Source of the DNA: Brucella daejeonensis
GTDB lineage: Bacteria; Pseudomonadota; Alphaproteobacteria; Rhizobiales; Rhizobiaceae
Assembly (NCBI RefSeq): GCF_014199265.1
Contig: NZ_JACIJG010000018.1
Span: 1 to 62,427 of the forward strand
DNA: 62,427 nt
Reading direction: 5' to 3'
Position numbers and translations under genes: made by a program. The notes under the pieces were generated by a model that was not told the DNA's origin, searched no databases, and was given only the letters and a program-made list of their open reading frames with translations. Shown piece after piece: positions 1 to 6,408 of this stretch (its first letter is position 1; each line of letters starts with the position of its first letter).

Positions 1-9
1 CTCAATCTC

Positions 10-47
10 AAGACACGTCATTAACGACGCCGCTAAAGACGTGTCTT
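10..47. repeat. Inverted repeat with 10-bp perfect arms
   Basis: The arms AAGACACGTC (10-19) and GACGTGTCTT (38-47) are perfect complements around an 18-nt loop. There is no T-run, so it is not an obvious intrinsic terminator. It lies inside the integrated element. Its function is unknown; an operator or a recombination-related site is possible. Confidence 0.4.
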
Positions 48-160
48 ACGTCACGAGGTCTTGCTTCAACAGGTGGTAGCAATCGGGCCGTTACGCTCGA
101 TCTGCTCTGTAATGGAGAGGGAAGGTTTCGTGAACTTCAAATTGGTCAAGCCCAGATAAA

Positions 161-220
161 AAGAAACCCGCCGGGGTGCGCAGTACAAAGCCGAAGCTCT
201 GCCCGAGGCGTGGCGGGTCT
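161..220 (-). terminator. Putative terminator or structured RNA after the DUF4145 gene
   Basis: Read on the minus strand, GACCCGCC pairs with GGCGGGT over a long structured loop and is followed by TTCTTTTT. It lies about 90 bp downstream of the DUF4145 stop codon. The arms are short for the loop size, so the call is tentative. Apart from this hairpin and the inverted repeat at 10-47, I see no convincing gene in bases 1-307. Confidence 0.35.
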
Positions 221-307
221 TGTTGATTCCTATATGGGACGATTTATTGCGTTTTGCAACGGCAAACTTCACTCGGCGCTATTTCGGTAGCTAGATGGGC
301 GCACGCA

Positions 308-1111
308 TTAAATGTTAAGTATCGTTTTCCCGGGAGCCGATTTTGCCGGAGCTGGCTTCACGGTTTCATTGATTGAATCGGGTTCGGTTTTGGCGGCTGG
401 TGCCGCTTTTGCAGCATCCTTGACACTTGCGATTTCAGTAATCCGCTTTAAACGCTCTTCGCGATCATTTCTAGCAATGTACCAATCTTGGAAAAGTATC
501 TCTAGAAGTTGAATGAGAGCTTCCGCTTCATTCGGCTCAACATCAATAATTACGTTGATGTCACCTTCCATATGAGCACCAATATTACCGATTTTTCTGA
601 CCGCATGAAGAGCATCAATGGTTTCGCCAGTTACGCCTCTTGGCGCTTTCCCTTCGTTGACCAAGTCATCAAGTTTTTTAATCTCGTCAATTAGGCGCTT
701 CTCGGAAATGCCGCAAAAATCCCGGATCATTCCTTGGAGACATCTTCGAGAAAGTGTTGCAGAAGCTTTTGGACTTTTATCACGGATGAGACAGGCTTCG
801 GTATAGTCTTCAACTATCGGTACAGGAATATACGAGGGTAATGGCTTTGCCGTTCCCTCAGGTAATAATTGCCATTTGCCGCCAGCGTAATCAATCAATC
901 CTATAGAATGTGAATTTAGTGCCTTATAATGACCAATGGCCACTTTAAAAGTAAGCTTATGACATTTTTTATTAAGACACCTCAGTGATTCTTGCATACT
1001 CGCGAGCTCACCTTTGTCGGTGTGCCCAATGTAAAGCTTCGTCACGATTTTAGAGTAATTTTCACTAGATGAAAGTTGCGTTGTTTCGCAATAATCGCAG
1101 GTCCATTCCAT
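308..1111 (-). CDS. DUF4145 (HEPN-like) domain protein
   Basis: This is a 267-residue protein. The N-terminus looks like a small zinc-ribbon module (Cys5, Cys8, Cys45, Cys50). The centre, about residues 110-215, resembles DUF4145, a HEPN-related all-alpha domain found next to restriction and other defence genes: it has LSRRCLQGMIRDFCG, then HAVRKIGNIGAH. The Arg-to-His spacing in that last motif is longer than the RX4-6H of active HEPN RNases, so catalysis is doubtful. The tail is rich in Ala, Pro and Lys and looks disordered. The start is supported by a strong GGGGGGA ribosome site. The gene is AT-rich compared with the chromosome beyond 4 kb. It lies downstream of, and in line with, a ribbon-helix-helix gene. 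Function unknown; defence or toxin-antitoxin involvement is inference. Confidence 0.7.
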   Translation of the reverse strand: MEWTCDYCETTQLSSSENYSKIVTKLYIGHTDKGELASMQESLRCLNKKCHKLTFKVAIGHYKALNSHSIGLIDYAGGKWQLLPEGTAKPLPSYIPVPIVEDYTEACLIRDKSPKASATLSRRCLQGMIRDFCGISEKRLIDEIKKLDDLVNEGKAPRGVTGETIDALHAVRKIGNIGAHMEGDINVIIDVEPNEAEALIQLLEILFQDWYIARNDREERLKRITEIASVKDAAKAAPAAKTEPDSINETVKPAPAKSAPGKTILNI

Positions 1112-1160
1112 TGTATCCCCCCAAAGGATATTTGTTCGTTAAGTGCTAGTGATTATCTCC

Positions 1161-1181
1161 AAGTGGCCAATCTGGCCACTT
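1161..1181. promoter_or_regulatory. Perfect 21-bp palindrome between the RHH and DUF4145 genes
   Basis: AAGTGGCCA, ATC, TGGCCACTT form perfect 9-bp arms with a 3-bp centre. The site overlaps the stop codon of the minus-strand RHH gene and sits 50 bp upstream of the DUF4145 start. The arm-3-arm layout matches the three operators upstream of the RHH gene, although the half-site sequence differs. It could be an operator for the DUF4145 gene or a hairpin; no T-run follows. Confidence 0.5.
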
Positions 1182-1665
1182 AATCCGGAACATATAGTTC
1201 GGCGGGCAGCAGGTCCCATTCGTCCATAGCCCTTATGTCAGCTAGGGTAATATCCGGCAGGGGTGTTTCCGTTCCATCGGCTCTGTGCATTAATACGGTA
1301 ATTTTTGCAGCAAGGTGTATTAAGTTGTCCGGAATTTTATCTTCTTCTTTATAGATAAGATCGACCAGCATATCTAATATAATGGAAATGTGAGCGCTGT
1401 TCCGCCTCTCGAGCACAAGTAAATCTCTATAGAAGTTTTTGTTCTGTTCAATGTGTCCGAGGTGCGCCCATAGTTGATCGATAGTGGCGCGTTGCTTCTT
1501 GCGTATATCAATCTCATCAGAATAGCGTTCCAGCCGGGCAACGATTTCAGCGTTTAACGAGCGGTTATTTTCTTTTGCTTCGCTTTTGAGTTGGTCTCTC
1601 ATCCCGTCTGGAAGACGAACAATTACTTTATCGAGGTCGGCTGCGGGTGAGGAACTTTTCGCCAT
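1180..1665 (-). CDS. Arc-type ribbon-helix-helix regulator with C-terminal extension
   Basis: This 161-residue protein has an N-terminal Arc/MetJ-type DNA-binding domain, about residues 12-50. The beta strand VIVRLPDGM is followed by two helices containing AKENNRSLNAEIVARLER. Arc-like repressors dimerise and insert the beta ribbon into the major groove. The 110 residues after the domain are helical and unrecognised; they may bind a partner or ligand. It is transcribed divergently from a second, shorter protein with a near-identical DNA-binding segment, and three palindromes lie between them. It likely represses itself and its neighbour (inference). The downstream gene on the same strand encodes the DUF4145 protein, so the pair could be co-transcribed. 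Confidence 0.75.
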   Translation of the reverse strand: MAKSSSPAADLDKVIVRLPDGMRDQLKSEAKENNRSLNAEIVARLERYSDEIDIRKKQRATIDQLWAHLGHIEQNKNFYRDLLVLERRNSAHISIILDMLVDLIYKEEDKIPDNLIHLAAKITVLMHRADGTETPLPDITLADIRAMDEWDLLPAELYVPD

Positions 1666-1681
1666 AATGAATCCGGATTAG

Positions 1682-1755
1682 CTGGCACGATGCCATATTC
1701 GCCTTGACTGACAATATGGCATCGTGCCATGTATTTAAATATGGCATCGTGCCAT
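1682..1755. promoter_or_regulatory. Three operator-like palindromes between divergent RHH genes
   Basis: Three copies of a 15-bp palindrome lie between the two regulator genes: CTGGCACGATGCCAT (1682-1696), ATGGCATCGTGCCAT (1716-1730) and an identical copy at 1741-1755. Each has 6-bp half-sites around a 3-bp centre; copy one has one changed end base. Centre-to-centre distances are 34 and 25 bp. Copy three ends 17 bp before the start of the 56-residue regulator, and copy one starts 16 bp before the start of the 161-residue one. This is the layout expected for shared auto-repression. Confidence 0.75.
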
Positions 1756-1772
1756 AATCGGGTTAAGGGAAA

Positions 1773-1943
1773 ATGAAAAAAGACAGGATTTCAAGAGAAG
1801 GCGTGAATGTTCGACTGCCGGAAGGCATGCGCGAAATCATTCAGCAACGAGCAAAAGAAAACCAACGCTCGATGAACGCCGAGATTGTTTATCACCTGAA
1901 CCGTGCATTCATCGAAATGAAAAAAGCCGACGCAGCGGCGTAG
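1773..1943 (+). CDS. Small Arc-family ribbon-helix-helix repressor
   Basis: This 56-residue protein is almost entirely one ribbon-helix-helix domain: VNVRLPEGM (strand), then AKENQRSMNAEIVYHLNR (helices). The size and sequence are those of phage Arc/Mnt repressors. The start ATG follows a purine-rich TTAAGGGAAA site. It is divergent from the 161-residue paralogue across three palindromes. A 12-bp terminator-like hairpin overlaps its last codons, so it probably sets, together with termination, how much transcription reaches the excisionase-like and integrase genes downstream (inference). Confidence 0.8.
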   Translation: MKKDRISREGVNVRLPEGMREIIQQRAKENQRSMNAEIVYHLNRAFIEMKKADAAA

Positions 1944-1963
1944 GAACCCGCGTCGGCTTTTCC
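1922..1963 (+). terminator. Terminator overlapping the end of the small repressor gene
   Basis: AAAAGCCGACGC (1922-1933) and GCGTCGGCTTTT (1950-1961) form a perfect 12-bp stem ending in TTTT. The upstream arm lies inside the coding sequence, so translating ribosomes would disturb it. It separates the repressor from the four downstream genes. Confidence 0.7.
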
Positions 1964-1985
1964 AACCTTTAGGAAAGGTCATCTA

Positions 1986-2336
1986 ATGCGAACGCAAAAT
2001 AACACCAATAATGCGACGGGCGCAAGCCCATCTGTCTCCGATCCGATTTTGGACGCCATATCCGCATATCTGGATGGATGTGCGGCCTATGATGCAGTGC
2101 ATCCTAATGATTTTGAAAAATACGGCGGGGAGGAGGGGCTTATAGAGAAAACCTATGGTCCGCCGATGGATATTCTTAATAATTGGAATCGTCCTGCGAT
2201 TACGCAGGAGGGTGCACTTGAGGCCCTTCGGTTCGCTATCAAAGAAGGTGTAGAGAGTCTTGGGCTTGAGCCAAGGATAGAGCGCCTCCTTCGTGCTGCC
2301 TATTACTTCTATAGCGGTGAAGGTGGTGCAGCATGA
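1986..2336 (+). CDS. Hypothetical protein of the integrated element
   Basis: I do not recognise this 116-residue acidic protein. It has no signal peptide, membrane segment or cysteine motif. The start follows AGGAAAGG, and the stop overlaps the next start by 4 bp (ATGA), which points to translational coupling. It is the first gene of a tight set (this gene, an 80-residue protein, a helix-turn-helix protein, the integrase). Position suggests a small phage or integrative-element accessory protein. Confidence 0.6.
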   Translation: MRTQNNTNNATGASPSVSDPILDAISAYLDGCAAYDAVHPNDFEKYGGEEGLIEKTYGPPMDILNNWNRPAITQEGALEALRFAIKEGVESLGLEPRIERLLRAAYYFYSGEGGAA

Positions 2337-2575
2337 TTACGCCAGCGGAACTCACACGCGCCGCTGAGGGCGCATATGAAGCGCTTGCGCTCATCGATCT
2401 GGCAAAGTTGAGCGTTGATATGTTCACGGCCAGTGACAGTGCGCATCAAAATCATGTGTTGGGAGCCTGTTTTTTGGCTCTGTCGGTCGCACGAGACAAA
2501 CTCGGCGACGCGACCGACGCCTTAGACCAGATCGAGAGCGATGGTTTTGACCAGCCTCGGAAAGCGAAGAGGTGA
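2333..2575 (+). CDS. Small hypothetical protein of the integrated element
   Basis: This 80-residue, probably all-helical protein is Ala- and Leu-rich with a basic C-terminus (QPRKAKR). No family is recognised. It overlaps the preceding gene by 4 bp, and its stop runs into the ribosome site (GAAGAGG) of the next gene, so the genes are probably translated together. Confidence 0.6.
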   Translation: MITPAELTRAAEGAYEALALIDLAKLSVDMFTASDSAHQNHVLGACFLALSVARDKLGDATDALDQIESDGFDQPRKAKR

Positions 2576-2577
2576 AC

Positions 2578-2865
2578 ATGATGGCAAAGCGCCAATCTAT
2601 TTCGACCCAAACCGCAGAAATCCGTCTGGGTGACCGTCCACCATCCTATGTGTCGAGAGCGCGCCTAGCTATCGAACTCGACATAGGCGAATCAACGGTT
2701 GACGATTACGTCCGGCGCGGCTTGCTTCCTCGGCCCGTCAGGATTGGCGGAGCGGTGCGTTGGAGCTGGTTGCAGGTGCAGGCTTTGCTTGAGGCTGACA
2801 CATCATGTGACGTGACAATTGATCCATTTATGGAGGGTGTCAAAAATGTCGCGCAAGCCACGTAA
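2578..2865 (+). CDS. AlpA/excisionase-like helix-turn-helix protein
   Basis: This 95-residue protein has a winged helix-turn-helix of the AlpA/MerR-excisionase type, about residues 25-65: YVSRARLAIELDIGESTVDDYVRRG, here quoted in part as ESTVDDYVRRGLLPRPVRIG, followed by a Trp-rich wing. Such proteins act as recombination directionality factors or activate the integrase gene. The start is chosen at an ATG 5 bp after GAAGAGG; a GTG two codons earlier and an ATG one codon later are alternatives. The integrase start lies inside its 3' end, a layout common in phages and islands. Confidence 0.75.
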   Translation: MMAKRQSISTQTAEIRLGDRPPSYVSRARLAIELDIGESTVDDYVRRGLLPRPVRIGGAVRWSWLQVQALLEADTSCDVTIDPFMEGVKNVAQAT

Positions 2866-3931
2866 GTCAGCCACGGTATCGCTGCCAAAGGGTGTTCATC
2901 GCGTTGTCTCTCGCGGTCGCGAGTATTTCTATTATCAGCTTGGTCGAGGCACAAGCCACGTTGGCGAGCGGGTGAAGCTTCCCAACGACCCTCAGTCACC
3001 CGAATTTTGGATAGCTGTTCGGCAGGCACAAGGTATTACTGGTCCTGTAGTTGATGGCACAATGGGTGCACTGATCGACGCTTATCAGGAAGCCTGGCCG
3101 GGGCTTCCGCGTAAGTTGGCCGACAGTACCTTAGAGCAATATCGCCGTCAGCTGCGCATCGTCCGCAAGGTCTGGGGCGATCTGCAAGCCGATGCTCTCC
3201 GACCATCTCATGTGCAAGCACTTGTCGAAAAAATAGGCGCAAAAACTCCCGGCGCGGCCAACAATCTGCTCGATGCGTTGCGGGCTATGTGCCGGTGGGC
3301 CAGCGGCCCGCGAGAACTGCTTAGCCGTGATCCTACGCAAGGTGTCGCTCATTTTCAGCAGGGCGAGGGTCATAAGCCTTGGACGCCGGAACAACTTGCC
3401 TTTGCAGACGAGCACTTCGCCGGAATGCTCAGGCGGGCGTATGTGCTAGCCCGCTACACCGGCCAACGCATAAGCGATGTCGTGCGGCTCGGTTGGACCG
3501 ATATTGATGACGGCGGCTTTAGTCTTCCACAGAAAAAGACCGGCGTTCGGCCATGGTGCCCGATCTTTCCAGAGCTTGAAGCCGAAATGGCGAAGTGGGA
3601 GAAGCGACCGGGGCCTTTCCTATATCAGGACAACGGCAAACCCTTCACTACCAATCTTATGTGGAAATGGCTCAAAGAAGCCAGAAAAGACCAGCCAACT
3701 ATTGATAACGTTGTTTGGCATGGTTTGCGCGCCAACGCCGTCATCAGGTTACGGCAAGCCGGTTTCAGCGTTCCACAGATTTGCGATGCTGTCGGAATGA
3801 GCCCTCAAATGGTCGAGCGATACAGCCGTTATGCGGATCGTAAGATGGGCGGAAAAGCCATTTTGATGGACTTCCAGAAACGTAAACAGAACGAAACTGT
3901 AAAACGTCTGAAAGCTGGAAAACAAAAATGA
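2846..3931 (+). CDS. Tyrosine recombinase (phage-type integrase)
   Basis: This 361-residue integrase catalyses site-specific insertion and excision of the element. It has a SAM-like core-binding domain at about residues 70-155 and a catalytic domain from about 175. The catalytic residues are visible: Arg208 (TGQRISD), Lys231 (QKKTG), His292 and Arg295 (HGLR), and nucleophile Tyr326 (VERYSRY). The start is taken at the ATG after GGAGGG; nine upstream in-frame codons are possible but lack a ribosome site. It overlaps the excisionase-like gene by 20 bp. It ends about 30 bp from the tmRNA gene, with the two genes convergent, the usual position for an integrase next to its attachment site. The protein looks intact. 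Confidence 0.93.
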   Translation: MSRKPRKSATVSLPKGVHRVVSRGREYFYYQLGRGTSHVGERVKLPNDPQSPEFWIAVRQAQGITGPVVDGTMGALIDAYQEAWPGLPRKLADSTLEQYRRQLRIVRKVWGDLQADALRPSHVQALVEKIGAKTPGAANNLLDALRAMCRWASGPRELLSRDPTQGVAHFQQGEGHKPWTPEQLAFADEHFAGMLRRAYVLARYTGQRISDVVRLGWTDIDDGGFSLPQKKTGVRPWCPIFPELEAEMAKWEKRPGPFLYQDNGKPFTTNLMWKWLKEARKDQPTIDNVVWHGLRANAVIRLRQAGFSVPQICDAVGMSPQMVERYSRYADRKMGGKAILMDFQKRKQNETVKRLKAGKQK

Positions 3932-3962
3932 CGAAAAAACAATCTGTTAATGGCAAGGAAAC

Positions 3963-4306
3963 GAAGTGGAGGCTTCTGTTGCCAGGTGCCTCCGAACCCC
4001 GCCTTAAGGTGCTAACCCCAAGGGCTTAGAGTGGGTTTCCCGCACCGCCATTAGGCAGCGAGAGCGTAACCCTGAGCTTTGTTGTCATTTGCAACTACTC
4101 AATTGACCCGATAACGGTGGTATCATGCCGAGTAAAAGAGCGATCTTTACACCCTTGTCGATCCTGTTTCGCCCCCGCCACAACACAAACCGGCAACCGA
4201 TATCGGCATCGACAATCTGTATTCTGGTGGAGGCGCCGGGTACCGCCCCCGGGTCCAATGGGTTTATTACACCGTCCATTTATCACCATAGTCAGCTTGC
4301 GCCGAC
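3963..4306 (-). ncRNA. ssrA: Permuted two-piece tmRNA precursor
   Basis: tmRNA rescues stalled ribosomes and tags the nascent peptide. On the minus strand, the tag frame at 4092-4051 encodes ANDNKAQGYALAA and a stop, a typical alphaproteobacterial degradation tag. The gene is circularly permuted. The acceptor piece comes first and ends in encoded CCA at 4225, with a T arm made of CCGGG, loop GGCGGTA and CCCGG. The coding piece starts near 4176 with GGGGGCGAAAC, whose GGGGGC pairs with the GCGCCTCCACCA acceptor end. About 48 nt between the pieces (4177-4224) should be removed by processing. Downstream of the tag is a GGAGGC/GCCTCC hairpin at 3968-3993. Outer ends are estimates based on the roughly 82- and 214-nt pieces known in Sinorhizobium. 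The downstream end adjoins the integrase. Confidence 0.93.
4051..4092 (-). other. tmRNA tag reading frame
   Basis: Thirteen sense codons followed by TAA encode ANDNKAQGYALAA. The ALAA end is the ClpXP/ClpAP recognition signal. This frame is what identifies the RNA and its strand. Confidence 0.95.
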
Positions 4307-4313
4307 ATGCGGT

Positions 4314-4319
4314 ATATAG
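4314..4319 (-). promoter_or_regulatory. Putative -10 element of tmRNA
   Basis: On the minus strand CTATAT matches the rhizobial -10 consensus and lies about 8 nt upstream of the estimated 5' end of the acceptor piece (4306). I see no strong -35 match at the expected distance. Confidence 0.45.
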
Positions 4320-4433
4320 GCGTGGTTCCTTCCGATTGGAAGAGGGCGTGCAGATTTTAACGGGTTTTGCTGATATACCAGCACTCGCGTTTTGCGTTCA
4401 TTTTCCATTGACAGTGCGCTTTTGCTGGTCAAT

Positions 4434-4467
4434 CCTACCAACATATCGGGCCTACCAACATATCGGG
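4434..4467 (+). repeat. Perfect 17-bp tandem repeat upstream of DUF2853 gene
   Basis: CCTACCAACATATCGGG occurs twice with no spacer. A TTGACA lies just upstream at 4408-4413, so the repeat may cover the promoter or 5' leader of the DUF2853 gene. It could bind a regulator twice or be a slippage product. Confidence 0.6.
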
Positions 4468-4548
4468 GGCGGCAAGCGAAATTTCGACTGAGCCGGTTTC
4501 CGTGAGCTGAAACGGGGCAAGGCACCCCAATTGAAGGAGAGTGGACAT

Positions 4549-4860
4549 ATGAGTGAATATCTCGCGGATGTTCGTCGCTACGATGCTGCTGCCGACGAAG
4601 CTGCAGTCGACAAGATCGTCAAGCATCTGGGCATTGCGCTGCGCAATCGCGATTCCTCGCTCGTTTCGGCAACGGACCCGGAAGAAATGAAGCGCGTCCG
4701 CACCAACTGGGTGGCCAAGAAGCTCGGTGTTGACGATGAAGCCAAGGGCGACGAAGTGGTCGCGCATGTTGCTGAAGTCATGAAAGGCGATCGCAACAAG
4801 AACCGCGTCACCTTCTATTATCTGGTCGCAAAGCAGCTGGGCAAACTCGCCAGCCTTTGA
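4549..4860 (+). CDS. DUF2853 family protein
   Basis: This 103-residue soluble protein resembles DUF2853, an all-alpha family common in alphaproteobacteria with no known function. It starts [12 protein letters not shown] and is rich in Lys, Asp and Val, with no signal peptide. The ATG follows GAAGGAGAG. An in-frame codon six positions upstream is less likely. A strong intrinsic terminator follows, so it is probably monocistronic. It is the first chromosomal gene beyond the integrated element and the tmRNA, from which it is divergent. Confidence 0.8.
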   Translation: MSEYLADVRRYDAAADEAAVDKIVKHLGIALRNRDSSLVSATDPEEMKRVRTNWVAKKLGVDDEAKGDEVVAHVAEVMKGDRNKNRVTFYYLVAKQLGKLASL

Positions 4861-4883
4861 TCCACAGAGAATTCCAGAATCCA

Positions 4884-4916
4884 AAACCCCGGTGCTCCCC
4901 ACCGGGGTTTTTCTTT
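4884..4916 (+). terminator. Intrinsic terminator of DUF2853 gene
   Basis: AAACCCCGGTG and CACCGGGGTTT form an 11-bp stem followed by TTTTTCTTT. Confidence 0.9.
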
Positions 4917-4954
4917 ATAGTAGCCCCAAGACGAATCGGTTCCGGACAAGCCCC

Positions 4955-5749
4955 ATGCGCACTTATCTCGATCTCCTCCAGCATGTGCTCGATAACGGCG
5001 TAGACCGTGGCGACCGCACCGGGACCGGTACACGGTCGGTTTTCGGATATCAGATGCGCTTCAATCTGGAGGAGGGGTTTCCGGTCCTGACGACCAAGAA
5101 GCTCCATCTTCGCTCGATCATCCATGAGCTTCTGTGGTTTCTGAAAGGCGATACGAATATCGGCTATCTGAAAGACAACGGTGTCTCGATCTGGGATGAA
5201 TGGGCGGATGAGAACGGCGAGCTCGGTCCGGTTTATGGCTATCAGTGGAGATCATGGCCGACGCCCGACGGGCGCCATATCGACCAGATCGCAAATCTCC
5301 TGAAGATGCTGCATGGAAATCCCGATTCGAGACGTCTGATCGTCTCGGCATGGAACCCGGCTCTGGTCGATGAAATGGCCCTGCCGCCATGTCATTGCCT
5401 TTTCCAGTTCTATGTCGCGGACGGAAAACTGTCCTGCCAGCTTTATCAGCGTTCGGCGGATATTTTTCTGGGTGTTCCGTTCAACATTGCGTCCTACGCT
5501 TTGCTGACAATGATGATCGCGCAGGTTGCCGGTCTGAAGCCGGGAGAATTCGTCCACACGCTGGGCGATGCCCATATCTACGCCAATCATTTCGAGCAGG
5601 CGCGGCTACAGCTTTCCCGAACACCAAAGAAACTGCCGACAATGTGGATCAATCCTGAGGTAAAGGACCTTTTTGCCTTCCGTTTCGAGGATTTCCGGCT
5701 CGACGGATATGAGGCCGATCCGACGATCAAAGCACCGATCGCTGTTTGA
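4955..5749 (+). CDS. thyA: Thymidylate synthase
   Basis: This enzyme methylates dUMP to dTMP using methylene-tetrahydrofolate, which becomes dihydrofolate. The 264-residue length equals that of the E. coli enzyme. Key parts are visible: RGDRTGTGT near the N-terminus (phosphate-binding Arg), nucleophile Cys146 in [12 protein letters not shown], and the [14 protein letters not shown] and GDAHIYANH substrate motifs. The start is at MRTYLDLL; longer in-frame forms run back into the terminator of the previous gene. It is followed after 8 bp by folA, which recycles the dihydrofolate it makes. Confidence 0.97.
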   Translation: MRTYLDLLQHVLDNGVDRGDRTGTGTRSVFGYQMRFNLEEGFPVLTTKKLHLRSIIHELLWFLKGDTNIGYLKDNGVSIWDEWADENGELGPVYGYQWRSWPTPDGRHIDQIANLLKMLHGNPDSRRLIVSAWNPALVDEMALPPCHCLFQFYVADGKLSCQLYQRSADIFLGVPFNIASYALLTMMIAQVAGLKPGEFVHTLGDAHIYANHFEQARLQLSRTPKKLPTMWINPEVKDLFAFRFEDFRLDGYEADPTIKAPIAV

Positions 5750-5757
5750 GGCGCACC

Positions 5758-6282
5758 ATGTCTGAAGAAAAACCTGTCGTTTCCATCATTGTCGCCGCCG
5801 CCGAAAATGGGGTCATCGGGCGCGATAACGACATGCCGTGGCGGCTATCCACGGATCTCAAGCGCTTCAAGGCCCTGACGTTCGGCAAGCCGGTCATCAT
5901 GGGGCGGCGGACCTGGGAATCCATCGGGCGTCCCCTGCCGGGGCGACCCAATATCGTGGTGACGAGGGACAAGGATTTTGAGGCTTCCGGGGCGAAGATC
6001 GCCGGGTCCCTGGAGGAAGCAGTTAAGCTTGGGCGGGAGCTTGCGGTTGAAGCGGGCGTTGCGGAAATCTGTGTGATCGGCGGGGGCAAGGTTTATGCGC
6101 AGGCTTTGCCTTTTGTCGATCGCATTCACCTGACTCGCATCCTGGCCGAGGTTGACGGCGACACACATTTCCCCGAACTCGATCCGCAGCTCTGGCATGT
6201 CGTTTCGCAGGAGGACGTGCCAGCCGGAGAGAAAGACAGTCACCCAACGCGCTATATGGTGTACGAAAAGCGTGTTGCGTAA
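5758..6282 (+). CDS. folA: Dihydrofolate reductase
   Basis: This enzyme reduces dihydrofolate to tetrahydrofolate with NADPH and is the trimethoprim target. The 174-residue protein has the family's early motif DNDMPWRLSTDLKRFK, where Asp33 corresponds to the catalytic acidic residue. It also has the NADPH-binding MGRRTWESIGRPLPGR and the later VIGGGKVYAQALP. It is in an operon with thyA. A clear promoter for the next genes lies just downstream, so hflK can be expressed independently. Confidence 0.97.
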   Translation: MSEEKPVVSIIVAAAENGVIGRDNDMPWRLSTDLKRFKALTFGKPVIMGRRTWESIGRPLPGRPNIVVTRDKDFEASGAKIAGSLEEAVKLGRELAVEAGVAEICVIGGGKVYAQALPFVDRIHLTRILAEVDGDTHFPELDPQLWHVVSQEDVPAGEKDSHPTRYMVYEKRVA

Positions 6283-6313
6283 AGCATAGTTCACGAATTT
6301 TAGCGTCTTCGCG

Positions 6314-6342
6314 TTGAAAGCGGACTTCCCGATGCCTATAAA
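6314..6342 (+). promoter_or_regulatory. Sigma-70-type promoter for hflK-hflC
   Basis: TTGAAA (6314-6319), a 17-bp spacer and TATAAA (6337-6342) lie 67 bp before hflK. A hairpin with GACGGGA and TCCCGTC arms (6361-6389) follows in the leader. Confidence 0.7.
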
Positions 6343-6408
6343 ACGGAAACATTAGTTGATGACGGGAGTGGGCAACTCGCTTTCCCGTCACCTGCACGAG
6401 AGGTGAGG

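Noticed and set aside
66..272. 68-codon minus-strand frame near the left edge
   Set aside because: No ribosome site, odd composition, and it overlaps the hairpin that looks like the terminator of the DUF4145 gene.
3960..4130. Plus-strand reading of the tmRNA region as an unknown conserved non-coding element
   Set aside because: The minus strand contains the tag frame ANDNKAQGYALAA and tmRNA stems, which explain it fully.
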